A stretch of DNA of 64,000 nt from Vitrella brassicaformis. Its lineage: Eukaryota > Sar > Vitrellaceae. A program made the translations under genes and the position numbers. Shown piece after piece: positions 10,645 to 21,609 of this stretch (its first letter is position 1; each line of letters begins with the position of its first letter). The notes under the pieces are model-generated. The model was given only the letters and a program-made list of their open reading frames with translations, searched no databases and had not been told where the DNA came from. The DNA lies in contig CDMY01000402.1 in assembly GCA_001179505.1 (NCBI GenBank), positions 1 through 64,000 on the forward strand, in the 5' to 3' direction.

Positions 10645-12278
10645 GGGGATCATCAGACAGACAGGATTGGGGCGTCTAGTGCGGCTGGCTGTCTGTGCAG
10701 TGTGAGAGAGTGTGTGCGTTCCTACTTGCTCTCTGCTACCACCAGTGATTTGTCTGCCTACGACTGGGATGATGGATGGATGGGGCGGTGGATGCCTGGC
10801 TGTCTGGCTGCCTCAGGGTTGTGTTGTGTTGTGCCATGTCGTGTCGTGTGCAGCTATATCTATCGCCGTACATGTGGCTGTATCACTAGCTAATCGATCG
10901 ATATCGATTCCTGTGTACTGGCATTTTTGTCGTCCGTCCCGTCCGCCAATCCGTCTGCCCGTCTCCCTCCCTCCCTCATAGAACGAACGACTCACTCACT
11001 CACTCACTGCCTGTCTGATCGACTGACTGACTGCACAACACCTCTCTCTCTCTCTCTCTCTCTCTCGATCGGGCAGGCAGGCAGGCAGTGTGTGCATGCC
11101 ATGCTTCTTTGTCGGACTGCCCGCCTTCTCGTGACGACTGAGTGGACGACTGAATGAATCAACGAGCGGTGTTGCATCCATCCCATCCATCCATCCCTCC
11201 CTCACTCCCTCACTCACTGACTCGACAGACAGGAGGTCAGGCAGATACATGGCAGCGGGTACCTACCTGAGTGGGTGCACGTGTTCTCAGCTTCTGGCGT
11301 GTGATGCCAACAACAACTCACTCAGATGAGATGGTCCTTCCTCTATGTTGTGTTGGCGTCACGTCACTCGCTGGGGAGGTCGAAGCACATACCACTGACT
11401 GACACACAAACAACGCAGACAGACCAGACAGACAGACAGGATCGAAGGAGGCGAAGCACACATGCATTGCAACACAACACAACCTGATTGGTCGAATTAT
11501 TGTGTTGGCTGGCTGTGTGGGTGATGTACAGTCTCTCTGTGTGAAACCAGTGTGTCCCTCTGACGTGACGTCGGTTTTGGTTCGGTCTCTCGCCCTGTTG
11601 CCTGTTGCGACGCCAATGGACGCCAGTGGGGTCCTCAGCCCGGGGAGAGCCGGGGATCCGCACGGCGTTGCGAGTGACCTGCTTGCTGTTCATGTTGTGC
11701 GATGGTGTGAATTCACTCACTCACTCCCCGCCACTCGTTCGTTGACGCACTTGATGTATAGTTGGTTACATACCTGCCTCATTGGTTGACGCATGCCTCT
11801 TTCGTGAGAAGAGGCAGATGGGTTTTCCTACTCGTCCGTCTGCCCTTCGTTTTGTGTGTCGATAGATAGCCTACCTGTTCTGTCTGTTCTGTTCTGTTTT
11901 AGCTGTTCGGTGCTGTGTGTGTGTATGTCTGTATATGAGTAGACTAAGTCAGTTGGTTCGCCGGTGTGTCTTTTCCAATCGTCCCTGTGTCTTTTCCAAT
12001 CGTCCCTGTGTGAGAGAGTGCCTGTGTAAATTTCCGTGCCATCCGATCCGCGTGTGTGGTCCATGCCATGAGAGATCAGATCGTGTGTTGTGTGTGATGG
12101 CTTTCGTTGTGTCCATTCCATGCATGGCGATGGGTGCGGAACTGCTGTAGTAGATGCATGATCAAGTGCCGCTGACGCGTTGGTTGTGTCTGTCTGTGTG
12201 CGTGGCATGCCGGCCAATGACATCCATACATCTCCTGACTCATTGCCTGTCGTGTGCTGTGCGTGCACATACACCCGA
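10645..12278. other. Non-coding spacer with microsatellites
   Basis: No supportable gene was found. It contains a perfect CT run at 11041-11066, CACT and GCAG tetranucleotide runs nearby, and a perfect 21-bp unit repeated twice at 11965-12006. Frames here are short and follow the repeats. It probably includes the 3' UTR of the CBM20 gene and, toward its right end, sequence downstream of the 12643 gene. Confidence 0.5.
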
Positions 12279-13448
12279 GCCTGGAGGCCGTGTGTGTTTG
12301 TGGTGGTGCGGTGGGGTGCTTTGCATACACACGTGTGTTGGCTCGTGTGTGTCTCACTTCTGAACCCATCGTGATGTCTAGCGGTCTGTGTGAGACGGCA
12401 TGTGCCTCAGCGCACATCACACATCCACATGAAGGCATGATGAAGCTGCCCGCTCCTTTCAGACGAACACACTCGCCATGTCACTCTCACATTCGTACAC
12501 CTGTCGTTGGGTTCTGCCTGCCACACAGCGGCCCGTTCCCCTCCATCCATCTTTGCATGCTGTCGACGGGTTTCACTTGACACATACATGCGTGTCTCTG
12601 TCCGTTGGTGTTTGTTCATCTGTAGTCAATGAACTGATCGCTTCAGTGTCCGAGTGCTGACCCGACGTGAGGTCTGGCTGGCTTGGGCAGCCTGGCCCTC
12701 TTGGCTGGGAAGCGTCTTCGTCGTCTCTCTGCCGCTGACACCTCGAGGGGCACTGGGAGAGGCGCAGCCTGTGCCTGAATACACATGCGCGCACATACAA
12801 ACATCAATCGATGGGAGACACCTTTGTGTGTGTGTGTGTGTGCTCTGCTTACTTGGAGCTTCCGGCAGTACTCTTGGCAAGGAGAGCCGTGGTAGAGGTG
12901 CCTGGGCTTCTCCTTGCTCTTGCGGAGCAGCATGCCGCCAGCCGTGATGCACTTGCAGTCTACACACACGTAAAGATACATGGACCAACCCATTCGATCA
13001 CATGGCATGAGGTTCGCGTACCGCATGGCTTGGGGAGTCGGTCGACTGGCGGTAGTTCCCCGAAGTCAGCGATGCTCTTGCCCGGCACAGGGAAGTCAGG
13101 CAGACGAGGCTCGGGACCTGACCAATCAATCAATAAACAAATTGCACATACATGGATGGACGCACGAATGTGCGCTGAGTGCATGGGCCACATGTGTACT
13201 GACCGAGGACGAACGGCGAGGGGGCGGGCGTCGCCACTGCACACGCACGCACACACAGAGACAGGCAGAGGGAGACATGACATACACAGTCATCTGTTTA
13301 TGCCTCTCTGCGTTCTGTTACCGTCGAAGAGGTCGGTGGGTGTGGCAAAGTCGGGGTCCTTGGGTGGGCATTTCTTGGGGAATGGATGCGCGTCGTCATA
13401 GGTCGAGTACTGCGGCGGGATGAGGTTCGTGTTGACAAACATCGAAAA
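12279..13448. repeat. Segmental duplication, partner of 1779-2915
   Basis: Direct repeat about 10.5 kb from its partner. Similarity begins near the shared GCCTGGAGGCC and ends sharply at 13448, inside exon 7 of the 12643 gene. Differences are a ~30 bp indel near the left end, GT-repeat length in one intron and scattered substitutions. This copy belongs to the intact gene, so it is probably the source. Confidence 0.85.
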
Positions 13449-14960
13449 GGCGCACATCGGCGGCAAACTCACCCTCGAGCACGGACCCCTGCACTCATTA
13501 ACACACATACGCACACGACACATGCAGCCAGCGTGTCTGTGTCGCGTATGTCAGTCACCTGACCTGATGTCGTTGAACCAAAAGCCAGGGCACATGAGCA
13601 GCGTGAGGATGCATTGCGGGAAGCAGAGGGGCATGCCCATGACTTGGTGCTGCACATACATGACAGAGCGAAGCATTAATGACATTCATTGCCCTGCAGT
13701 GCAGTGCAGTCGGGGTCTTCTCCCCCTTCATCGCCTTACGATGCCCGGGGGGAAGAAGCACATGAAGAAGATCGACGCGCAGTACATGCCCAAGTACGCC
13801 ATCGCGCACCGACGGTACTTCTTGTCGTCCGTCACGCCAACCTTCGCTCGGTACTTGGCCTGACAAAGAAACCAATCAATCACACGATAGATATGATATG
13901 CACACACAGCGTGTGTCTGTGGGCGTCCATCTCTTTATGTGTGTGTCGTACCGGGAATGAGCTGATGACACCGTTCATGATCGAGTCGGTCACGTCGGCC
14001 TCGACGAAGTCCGGCGCGCTGATGGGATACAGCACCGACCCGATGCAGTTCTTGCCCGTGATCATAGGCAGACAGGGCAGCGGACGGGCGATCCAGATGG
14101 GCGACGGGATGAGCGGAGGAACAATGTCCACAATCTGCACATACAGGACAGAGACACATATAAACACCATCTGCCCATCTGTCCATGTCTCCCTTCGCCC
14201 TTTTACCGTCGCGAGCGAGCCTTGCAGCAGGCCCTTGACACTCATGATGGCCATCGTCGTGAGCATGGCGACAGGTGGGACCATCGCGGCTGCAGGTCCG
14301 GTGGCCGCAGACAGACTGGCAGTGAGAGACTGACCCAGGTCTTTGCCGAAGATCCGCCGCACCGGGCTGACAACACACAAGGCACACCCGGTGTGTCTCT
14401 GTCTTTCCATCCATCCACCTTGGCATTGCATACCCGCCCGGATATGGCGCCTCGTGTTTGGGGTGGTCGCTCTCTGGCTGAGGCGGTGTGCTGTCGTCGC
14501 AGTGCGGGCTCGTGGCGTCGTAGTGAGACTCCGACAGCTCCTGTGCGAACCGCGACAGCTCGAAGTCGTCCAATGCGAGTGACAAGAAACGCTCGTACTC
14601 AGCCATCGGAAACTGCATGGAATCACACACACACATCAGTGGTGTTGTGCGGTGTTGCGTCTCAGCATCTTTGCGTGCACACAAAGAGAGCCAAGCTCGG
14701 AAGCATACCTGTTTGAGAGCCTGTGTGTAGATGGCGTCGAAGTGTTGTCTGATGACACTTCTGTCGTGTTCATCGCGAGCAAACCCAGCCACGAGGTGGA
14801 ACAGGTCGTTGGCCGTCGGCTTGAAGATGTCACAATTGGCCGGAAGCGACGGACGCTGCACGTCAATCCGGATCGTGTCGTTGGTCGCGTGACACTCCGG
14901 GACGGCGAGCAGAATCAACAACGCAGCTTGGCACAACAAGAGCGTCATTGTGCTCGTCAT
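12643..14960 (-). CDS. Secreted/membrane protein of unknown family, Cys-rich C-terminal half
   Basis: Ten exons: 14709-14960, 14434-14612, 14207-14366, 13952-14134, 13740-13859, 13564-13649, 13322-13488, 13022-13117, 12853-12959 and 12643-12774, giving 493 aa. A signal peptide is clear (MTSTMTLLLCQAALLILLAV, cleavage near ECHA). A helical domain follows. Then comes a long Ala/Met-rich hydrophobic segment (MVPPVAMLTTMAIMS) and a second one (MYCASIFFMCFF), both possible membrane spans. The last third is Cys-rich (CSRV, PKKCPPKDPDF, CKCITAGGML, CQEYCRKLQ) and ends in a very basic tail (ERRRRRFPAKRARLPKPARP). No known family was recognised. Exons 8-10 and part of exon 7 are duplicated at 1779-2915. 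It is probably ER-routed and membrane-bound; its role is unknown. Confidence 0.78.
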
Positions 14961-15123
14961 GGTTGTTTGCTAGCTGCCCTGCAGAATGCAGCCAGAAGGG
15001 CTTACTTTCGATCGACAACAATCATGTGTCTGTATTTGTGTATGAGTCGATCATACAGAGAGTCAGCAGAGAGAACAGAGCGATTGATTCATTGACTGAG
15101 TCACTGATTCACTCCCGCAGACC

Positions 15124-15853
15124 CTCTCCATCGGTGGGAGACTCATACAGCCGAGGGCAAGTGCTGCAGGCACGCGCCTTGTGCCTCATTCGATGACATA
15201 CGGGCTGAAAGAGTCTGCCGATCGGTCGAGGATCTTGAGCTGCTCCTTCAGGATGTTGGTCAGCTGCACTGTCGTCAGCAAAGCACTCTGGAGCTCCTCC
15301 TACAACCAACAAGACAGGTATGTCAGACGGCAGCCAACTGCCTGTCTGAGTCATACCTGTCTCTTTTTCTTGAAGTCCGGTGTCTGCAAGTCGGCCGTCG
15401 AGGCCGTCTGGACGGCAGACAGAGAGACACAAATGCATTTTCCGATCCACTCATTCATTGACTCATTCTCACTTGTCTCTGTCTTGCCCCTTTCCTGCCC
15501 CTGAACGTGGTTTGCTTTGGCGGCTCTTACTCGCACATAGCGCACCGAGTGATGCTATTGCCCGGCTGGCAGACGATATGTGGCAGCATCAGAGCATTCA
15601 CTGAGCGGCGGCAGAGCGCAACGCATACGACAGACATACATACAGAGACGTCGACACGAATACAAGCCGACAGATAGTATACCCGCATTACCTCCTGTGC
15701 TGGTCCCTCCGCATGGCCTCATCAGCTGCGAAAGAAACAGAGATGACGAACAAACCACCGATGCCGTCAGACCATACGCCATTTCCTTCTCCGTTACCAT
15801 ACCTTCTCTGCCCATTCTATCGTCCGTGTCTGAACAAAGAAGAGACACAGACA

Positions 15854-15889
<36 letters not shown>

Positions 15890-16080
15890 CGCAAGGTTCC
15901 ATGATGCGTGTATGCGCGACACACATACGTACGTACGCACACCTGGTTCCCCAGCGTATCGATGATATCCGAGGCACCAGTGATCTGTGTATCTTTGTAC
16001 CTGGTCTGCAGCACCTCTCTGCGTGTAGGTGCTTGGCAGGAAGGCTTCGGAACCCGCGGCGCTGCGAGGCATCGCTTCAA
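15124..16080 (-). pseudogene. Copy of the last two exons of the 20044 gene, with possible unrelated upstream exons
   Basis: 15124-15508 is a near-identical direct repeat of 19981-20371. It retains both terminal exons at unchanged length: 15357-15407 (TASTADLQTPDFKKKRQ) and 15186-15299 (EELQSALLTTVQLTNILKEQ..., stop 15186-15188), with intact splice sites. Upstream of 15508 the sequence differs from the 20044 gene. Two exon-like pieces lie there on the same strand: one ending at the donor near 15941 (TRYKDTQITGASDIIDTLGN) and one near 15690-15727 (DEAMRRDQHRR). So this is either a gene that shares its 3' end with the 20044 gene or a truncated copy beside unrelated exons. The frame linking the pieces was not resolved. 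Confidence 0.5.
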
Positions 16081-16310
16081 AAGAGCCTTCCAAGCGATCC
16101 GAGTCGTTTGTCTGGGGGCCTCTGGGGGTCAAACTTCAAGCCGGTGGACTTTCGAAGTTCCCTGTCGCCGCTTCTCTGGTATAGCCTCTCGAATTCTTTC
16201 CAAGTAGCCGCTGGTTCGGTTCTCAAACTTTGTAAGCCAGTCAGTCAGGGAGAAAATGGGTCCCTCCTCGCCCTCCATGATCTTCTTTCCCGCAGGGCTC
16301 ATTTGGCTCG

Positions 16311-17896
16311 ATGGGGAACAAGTGCTGCTCACTCTGGACCGACCCCGACCCGGAACCCGACTGTCATTTCGAGCCCAGTGAGTTTTGCAATGACTGGAAA
16401 TAAGTGCTCTGATGAACGGCCCTTCGTCTGAATGCAGGCCTTCCGGTTGACGAGAGGAGGCTTGTGTTTCACAACCCCACGGTGCCTTCATTCCCGACAC
16501 ACAGTAAGCGAGCGATGACAGCGAGCCAGCCAACCGACCTTGTCCTCGCCGTCCGTGTACACTCGCCTGTTGCAGGGACCGGAGGTGGCTTTGGTCGCGA
16601 ACCGGGGATGGGTTTGCACGGTGAGCAACAACCAAAGCAAAGACTGTTTGCTGGCTCTGCTGTGCCTCCAGGACCCCCAAGGCGCCCTGAGATGTCAGCC
16701 CTCGGTGGCAGGACTGGGGTGCCAACCTTTGGCAGCGGTAAGCGTTGCTCGTGTGCAGGCGGCTTTGGATGTCATGCCGTATGTGCACCATTGCAGGCTA
16801 TGGGTTTGTGACGGATTGCAGCAATGGGTTTGTGACGCATACGGTTGGGATGCCTCCGCAGGTGGACAAACAGCAAACGACCAAGGGTAAGGGAAGACGA
16901 GAGACGGCGGGATGGGAAGTGTCATGCCTTGTGCATTGCAGGCTATGGGTTTGTGACCCATACGGTTGGGATGCCTCCGCAGGTGGACGAACAGCAAACG
17001 ACCAAGAGTAAGGCAAGCCGAGAGACGGGGGGATGGGAAGACAGACGGAAGGCCATTCTTTGTCTTGCCTCTCTATCGTGTGTACAGCAATGTTCGATGG
17101 GGCCGAGGCGGCAAAAACAGACAGCCGCTCGCCCAACGTTGGCTCAGGTGAGCGCCGCGAATGGTTGGCTGATATGCCCGGCGTCGCAGACAAGCAGCGG
17201 TACGGTCTTGTTGGCGAAGACAAGCAGCAGCCGGACAAGCAGCAGCCGTCGCAGACGAACAGTAAGGGAAGACGAAAAACTGGTCATTTGGATCCCGGTG
17301 TGTCTCTTCCTTATGTGTCCAGCAACTGAACAAGGGAGCCATTCACATGGGGGTAATGATGCTGGCTGGCTCTGATTGGATTCGATATTCGATGTCTCTT
17401 CATCGTTGCAGTGGATCTGCGGCCGCGAGTTCGCGTGCTTGGGGTCAGAGGCGTGGCAGAGTCGCTGCAGAACAACCCCATACTGAACGCATTCGCACAA
17501 GAAGGCGGTAAGCCCGCCAGCCCACACATCTCTCAACGCGTCTACCGCCGTTTTGTCCTCGATCGATCGCATCAGACATGGAGAAGTTGACACGAGAGGT
17601 TGAGAACAAAATGAAAAACATGCCACTCCCGGCCTGCCTGGATGGATATGTGCGTGAGGATGGAGACAGCGAGGAGCAAGGTGAGCACAGGTGCACCTGT
17701 GCACGCACACACGGACGGAGGAATCTGTCTGCATGTCTCACGACCACAGAGGCTGGCTCGGCGGGGGAGATAAAATACAGCGATAGGACCGGAAGGCAAC
17801 TGAAGGTGGGTCAAGCGGAAACGTGGAGAGACATCGAGAGATGTGTTAATATGCATGTGTATGCCTTGATATGTGCAGATCGCAATCAGGCCGTGA
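16311..17896 (+). CDS. Probable myristoylated/palmitoylated protein built of phase-1 exons
   Basis: Thirteen exons: 16311-16377, 16438-16503, 16576-16620, 16672-16737, 16797-16886, 16942-17007, 17088-17147, 17190-17261, 17323-17352, 17412-17507, 17576-17680, 17750-17805 and 17879-17896, giving 278 aa. Introns are 42-80 nt. The N-terminus, MGNKCCSLW, is a textbook N-myristoylation site (Gly2) followed by paired Cys for palmitoylation, as in membrane-anchored cortical proteins of alveolates. Eleven of twelve introns are phase 1, so almost every exon is symmetric. Exons 5 and 6 both encode GFVTHTVGMPPQVD(K/E)QQTTK, and their flanking intron ends are alike, so this is a recent exon duplication. 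Exon 8 (DKQQPDKQQPSQTN) may be an older one. A 5' UTR intron is likely at 16232-16295. No catalytic domain was recognised; a membrane-skeleton or signalling role is inferred. Confidence 0.8.
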
Positions 17897-18531
17897 AGAG
17901 GCTTACAGGGGTCACGATGTTTTGCATAGGGATCAGATACGTGTGCTCGTATGAGGTATGTACAAGAGGCCCTGCATAGGTGCTGCGTGATCATAAACAT
18001 GTCGTGTGTTGACGTAAGCATGATGTGCTGTCAAGCCGACGTACATCGCATCCAACAATGAGCACATTCGACTGACGGCCGGTCTTGCCCTTCCGGCCAG
18101 TCTCATCGCTCCATCGCACCAAACCATGTCCAACGACTGCAGACACGCATAAAAGTCAGACGGCCAGCCTTGTTCTACATGTCTCCCTCCCTCTCGCCTT
18201 GTGCCATTGGTACTTTCATTCAAGGGGGTGTTGCTCGAGCGCACCATCATCACAAGCCCCCAGCAGCAGCAGCAGGCGGCTGCCCCTGACACAGTCGTGC
18301 GGACTTCATTCACGCGTGAGCATGCGTTGAGGGCCCCGAGTGTGGGTTGGCAGCATGGCAGCAGTATGCGTGTATGCTCTCTATGAGCCGTGAGTGGCTG
18401 TGAGGGTGTGATTGACCTATGGATGGATGGGCACATGTGTTTGTACTTGAGACAGACAATCCGTGTGTGTATGCCATGCATCCATGCCACACGGCACGAG
18501 CCATTCGATTCATCCGTTGAGTGGTCACAGC
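17897..18531. other. Convergent intergenic region
   Basis: Lies between the stop of the acylated-protein gene (+) and the stop of the tail-anchored gene (-), and must hold both 3' UTRs. A minus-strand frame is open over part of it, but has no start, splice support or recognisable similarity. I see no feature to call. Confidence 0.4.
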
Positions 18532-19724
18532 TCATGAGTGCACCAACAGCACTGCCAGCCCCACCACAAAGCACACACACGCTAGAGTGTAGCGCATCAC
18601 GACATCACACCACTCCGCCGCTGTCTTGTCCGTCTGCACGGCCGCGGCCTCGTGAGCATAGTCGAGCAACTCACTCACACGCAAGCCGTGGTCACTCCTT
18701 TGGGCACTCGGCCGCTGCTGTTGCGGGTGTGGTGTGGGGCTGGTTGATGCTGCGATTGCTTGGGTCGAACGACTGTTCCCACGATGTTGAGGTGCCGTCC
18801 TGTGTGTCTGTGTCGTCATCAGCCATGGGAAACACCTCGGGATGCCGCACGTGAGAAGACACACTCGTACTCGCACTCGCAGCAGCAGACTGACAAAGAG
18901 ACAGAGACAGCGAGACGCATACACGAAGGTGTGTGGTTGTGACCTGACCTCCTTGAGCTTCGATAGCTGGAAGGCGAGCTCTTCTGTCGTGTCCTTCTCA
19001 CGGCTCAGCTCGCGAGACAGCGCGTCCCTCTCTGCCTGCACACATCAAGAAGGAAGTCACGACCTCTCACACACATGACGCTGCCATGTCTCTGCTGCGT
19101 GTGTCTGGTGATTCATTCTAGCTGGCTGACTGCGATCCGTGAGATTTCGCCTTGGGCTTCAGACAAGAGGGCACTGTACTCACGCTCAACGCTAAAGACA
19201 CAGACAGACAGTCATTTGGTCGGTGTGTGGCTCTGGCTGCCTGCCTGCCTGCCTGCCTGTCTATCTTTGTTTCTGTCTCGGCCTCGTATGTGTCGAGCTG
19301 TGCTCTGAGGGCCTTGTTCTCCTCCAGCAAGTACGACAGGAAGCAGCCGGTGTCCTCCGACACACGATGGTCTGTGTCGATGGGCGAGTCCTCTCCGTCT
19401 GTCGGCTGCTCTGTGTCGGTGAGGTGCGAGAGTGAGAGTGAGGGGGGCTCATCGACCATTGCTGGCTCGGCGAGGAGAGATGGTGACTTGACGGCTGCTG
19501 TGGTCTGAGGGGATGTCTCGCCACTCCGATCCCCCTGCACACACGCATAAAGTGACCTGCCGAACATGTATCGTTTGTTTGTGTTTGTCTGTGTGTGCCA
19601 ATCTCACCGGCAGAAGTGTGTTGAATGGTTTGTCCTTGCCTGTGCTTTGTTTGGCAGGTGGTGGCGGGATGGTCGACGGGAGATGCCTGGTGGTGCGAGA
19701 CTCACGCTGAGGCTGCCGCGACAT
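18532..19724 (-). CDS. Tail-anchored coiled-coil protein
   Basis: Five exons: 19608-19724, 19257-19534, 19131-19191, 18949-19035 and 18532-18807, giving 272 aa. The middle has two coiled-coil blocks (FLSYLLEENKALRAQLDTYE and AERDALSRELSREK...LAFQLSKLKE). The protein ends in a hydrophobic span (YTLACVCFVVGLAVLLVHS) with only two residues after it, which defines a tail-anchored protein inserted post-translationally with its bulk in the cytosol. Golgi or ER tether-like proteins have this plan, but no family was identified. The intron at 19192-19256 has no GT donor in range; a GC donor inside a GGCA repeat restores the frame exactly. The acceptor of the last exon is the weakest junction. Confidence 0.68.
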
Positions 19725-19980
19725 GATCGATGCCTATCGATATCCACCTGTCGGTTGATTCACTCTCTTTGGTTGACATCTGTTATGTATACGTATACGT
19801 GTTTGTGTGCTCATACAATTGTCGGTCATTCGACACAACAGCAGGACTGGTCATGGCCGTTCAAATGAAAAGGTGTCTGTCACTGAACACATGAGTGTGA
19901 AGGAGGAGGCCCGTCCCATGGATGCGTGAATCGATGATGGAAGGAAAGGAACAAACGGAACAACAGTCTCCCATCGTCAC

Positions 19981-20371
19981 TATCGGTGGGAGACTCACAT
20001 GTACACAGCCGAGGGCAAGTGCCGCAGACACGTGCCTTGTGCCTCATTCGATGACATACGGGCTGAATGAGTCTGCCGATCGGTCGAGGATCTTGAGCTG
20101 CTCCTTCAGGATGTTGGTCAGCTGCACTGTCGTCAGCAAAGCACTCTGGAGCTCCTCCTACAACCAACAAGACAGGTGTGTCAGACGGCAGCCAACTGCC
20201 TGTCTGAGTCATACCTGTCTCTTTTTCTTGAAGTCCGGTGTCTGCAAGTCGGCCGTCGAGGCCGTCTGGACGGCAGACAGAGAGAGGCAGACACATGCAC
20301 TCATCGATCCACTCATTCATTGACTCATTCTCACGTGTCTCTGTCTTGTCCCTTTCCTGCCCCTGAACGTG
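19981..20371. repeat. Segmental duplication, partner of 15124-15508
   Basis: Direct repeat about 4.86 kb from its partner, covering the 3' flank, the last two exons and the 3' end of exon 3 of the 20044 gene. Identity ends at about 20371, inside exon 3 coding sequence, just as the other duplication here (12279-13448) ends inside an exon. Confidence 0.85.
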
Positions 20372-21609
20372 AAGTAGCGACTGCGAAGCCGCGGGTACTC
20401 ATGTGTGACGAATATCTGCAGCGAGACCTCCCTCTTGAACCCGTTGCCCTCGTATATGTGGCAGGTGAGGGCACCTAGCTCATCCTTGTAAGCGCGGTAC
20501 GATTCCTTCATCCCTGATGGAAGGCGACACATGAGTTGAGGCGCCGCTCTCTCATCGTCTCTCCTCCCCTCACCCAGTGCGTTTGCCCACTCATTGGCCT
20601 CCCCCATCTTGTGCAACGCGTCATAGATCACCTCCAGTCGACCCTGATGAACAGAGAGGGAACACAGTGTGTGTGAAAGGACGGTTGCAAGCAGCAGGCT
20701 CACCCTTTCGACGAGTGCGTCCATCTCTTTGTCCACCTCCCTCTGCCTCGCCTTCCTCTCGCGTATGTACTTTTTCGATATCCTCGGCCCATGACCCTCA
20801 CCCTCCGACCGCCCCATCGCCGTGTGAGGCCGCAGCCCCAAGCCAACACGACCACCGCCACTGGAGAAGGAGTCTGACTGACCAAAAGCCTGAGAGCCCA
20901 TGCTCGAGAAGAAGGCGGAATGGCCGGCCCCCCACTGTGCGGAGTGAGCATCGTCAATCCTGGTCGGTGAGGCAGCCGAGGTGGGGGACTCCTCCTGGAT
21001 GCGCACGCTGCTGTGGCTCTTGCGCAGATGCTCATCTGGCCACTCCGATGCCTTCGCCCCACCAGCAGGACTCAGGATGCTTCGAGGTTTCTTTGACGGG
21101 TCGAAGGTGGGCGAGTGAGATGGGGGTAAGGGTATTGTGCCGGGGCTTTCTGGCTGTGACGTCGAATGGCCAGGGGAGCTGGGCAAAGCCAGCCCCATCC
21201 CGGATGTGGGGGTGAAGGCGAACGCCTCTTCCTGACCGGTGGTCGCCTTCAAGACGGTGTCCTCTGTCAGGGACGGCGGTCTTCGCCAGCTGGCGTCGGT
21301 CTGGCTTCTGATGGCAGCAGCAGCGGCATCTTGGTCGCCTCCGTCGTGGCTGCTGGACGTTGTCCCGGGGCGAGAACGATTGCGTGAAGCCGTCTGCAGC
21401 CAAGGAGACGGATCTATCCCGTGAGATGCATCCCGTGAGCCATCCGCCCGCCCCACCTGTGGTCTTGATGCCTGCTCTCTTTGGTTGCCCTGTTGGTGTT
21501 TGGCGATGGCCTCCTCCCACTTCTCGTCGAACTCGTTCTCCTCTCCGGCATCAACATGGTCGTCCTGGATCAGATCATCAACAGTGACCTCTTCCTCCTG
21601 CCGAAGCAT
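20044..21609 (-). CDS. Ser-rich protein with C-terminal coiled coil, unknown family
   Basis: Five exons: 20704-21609, 20574-20643, 20335-20513, 20215-20265 and 20044-20157, giving 439 aa. The first ~270 residues are acidic then low-complexity (Ser, Pro, Gly) and probably disordered. They are followed by a basic helix (KKYIRERKARQREVDKEMDA) and an ordered stretch (YDALHKMGEANEWANALG, TCHIYEGNGFKREVSLQIF). The last exon is a short amphipathic helix (TVQLTNILKEQLKILDRSAD). No enzyme motif was found. Introns are 57-69 nt. The last two exons and the adjoining end of exon 3 recur at 15124-15508. Confidence 0.75.

Noticed and set aside
11364-12274. Minus-strand frames of 118 and 148 codons in the 10.6-12.3 kb spacer
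   Set aside because: They consist of translated GT, GAT and CACT repeats with no splice-site pattern or similarity.
16129-16791. 220-codon minus-strand frame over the acylated-protein gene
   Set aside because: The plus strand gives thirteen consecutive exons with matching splice sites and phases; the antisense frame crosses those introns without support.
17933-18580. 215-codon minus-strand frame considered as a transposase fragment
   Set aside because: No catalytic triad, terminal repeats or family motif could be identified, and it lies in a convergent 3' region.
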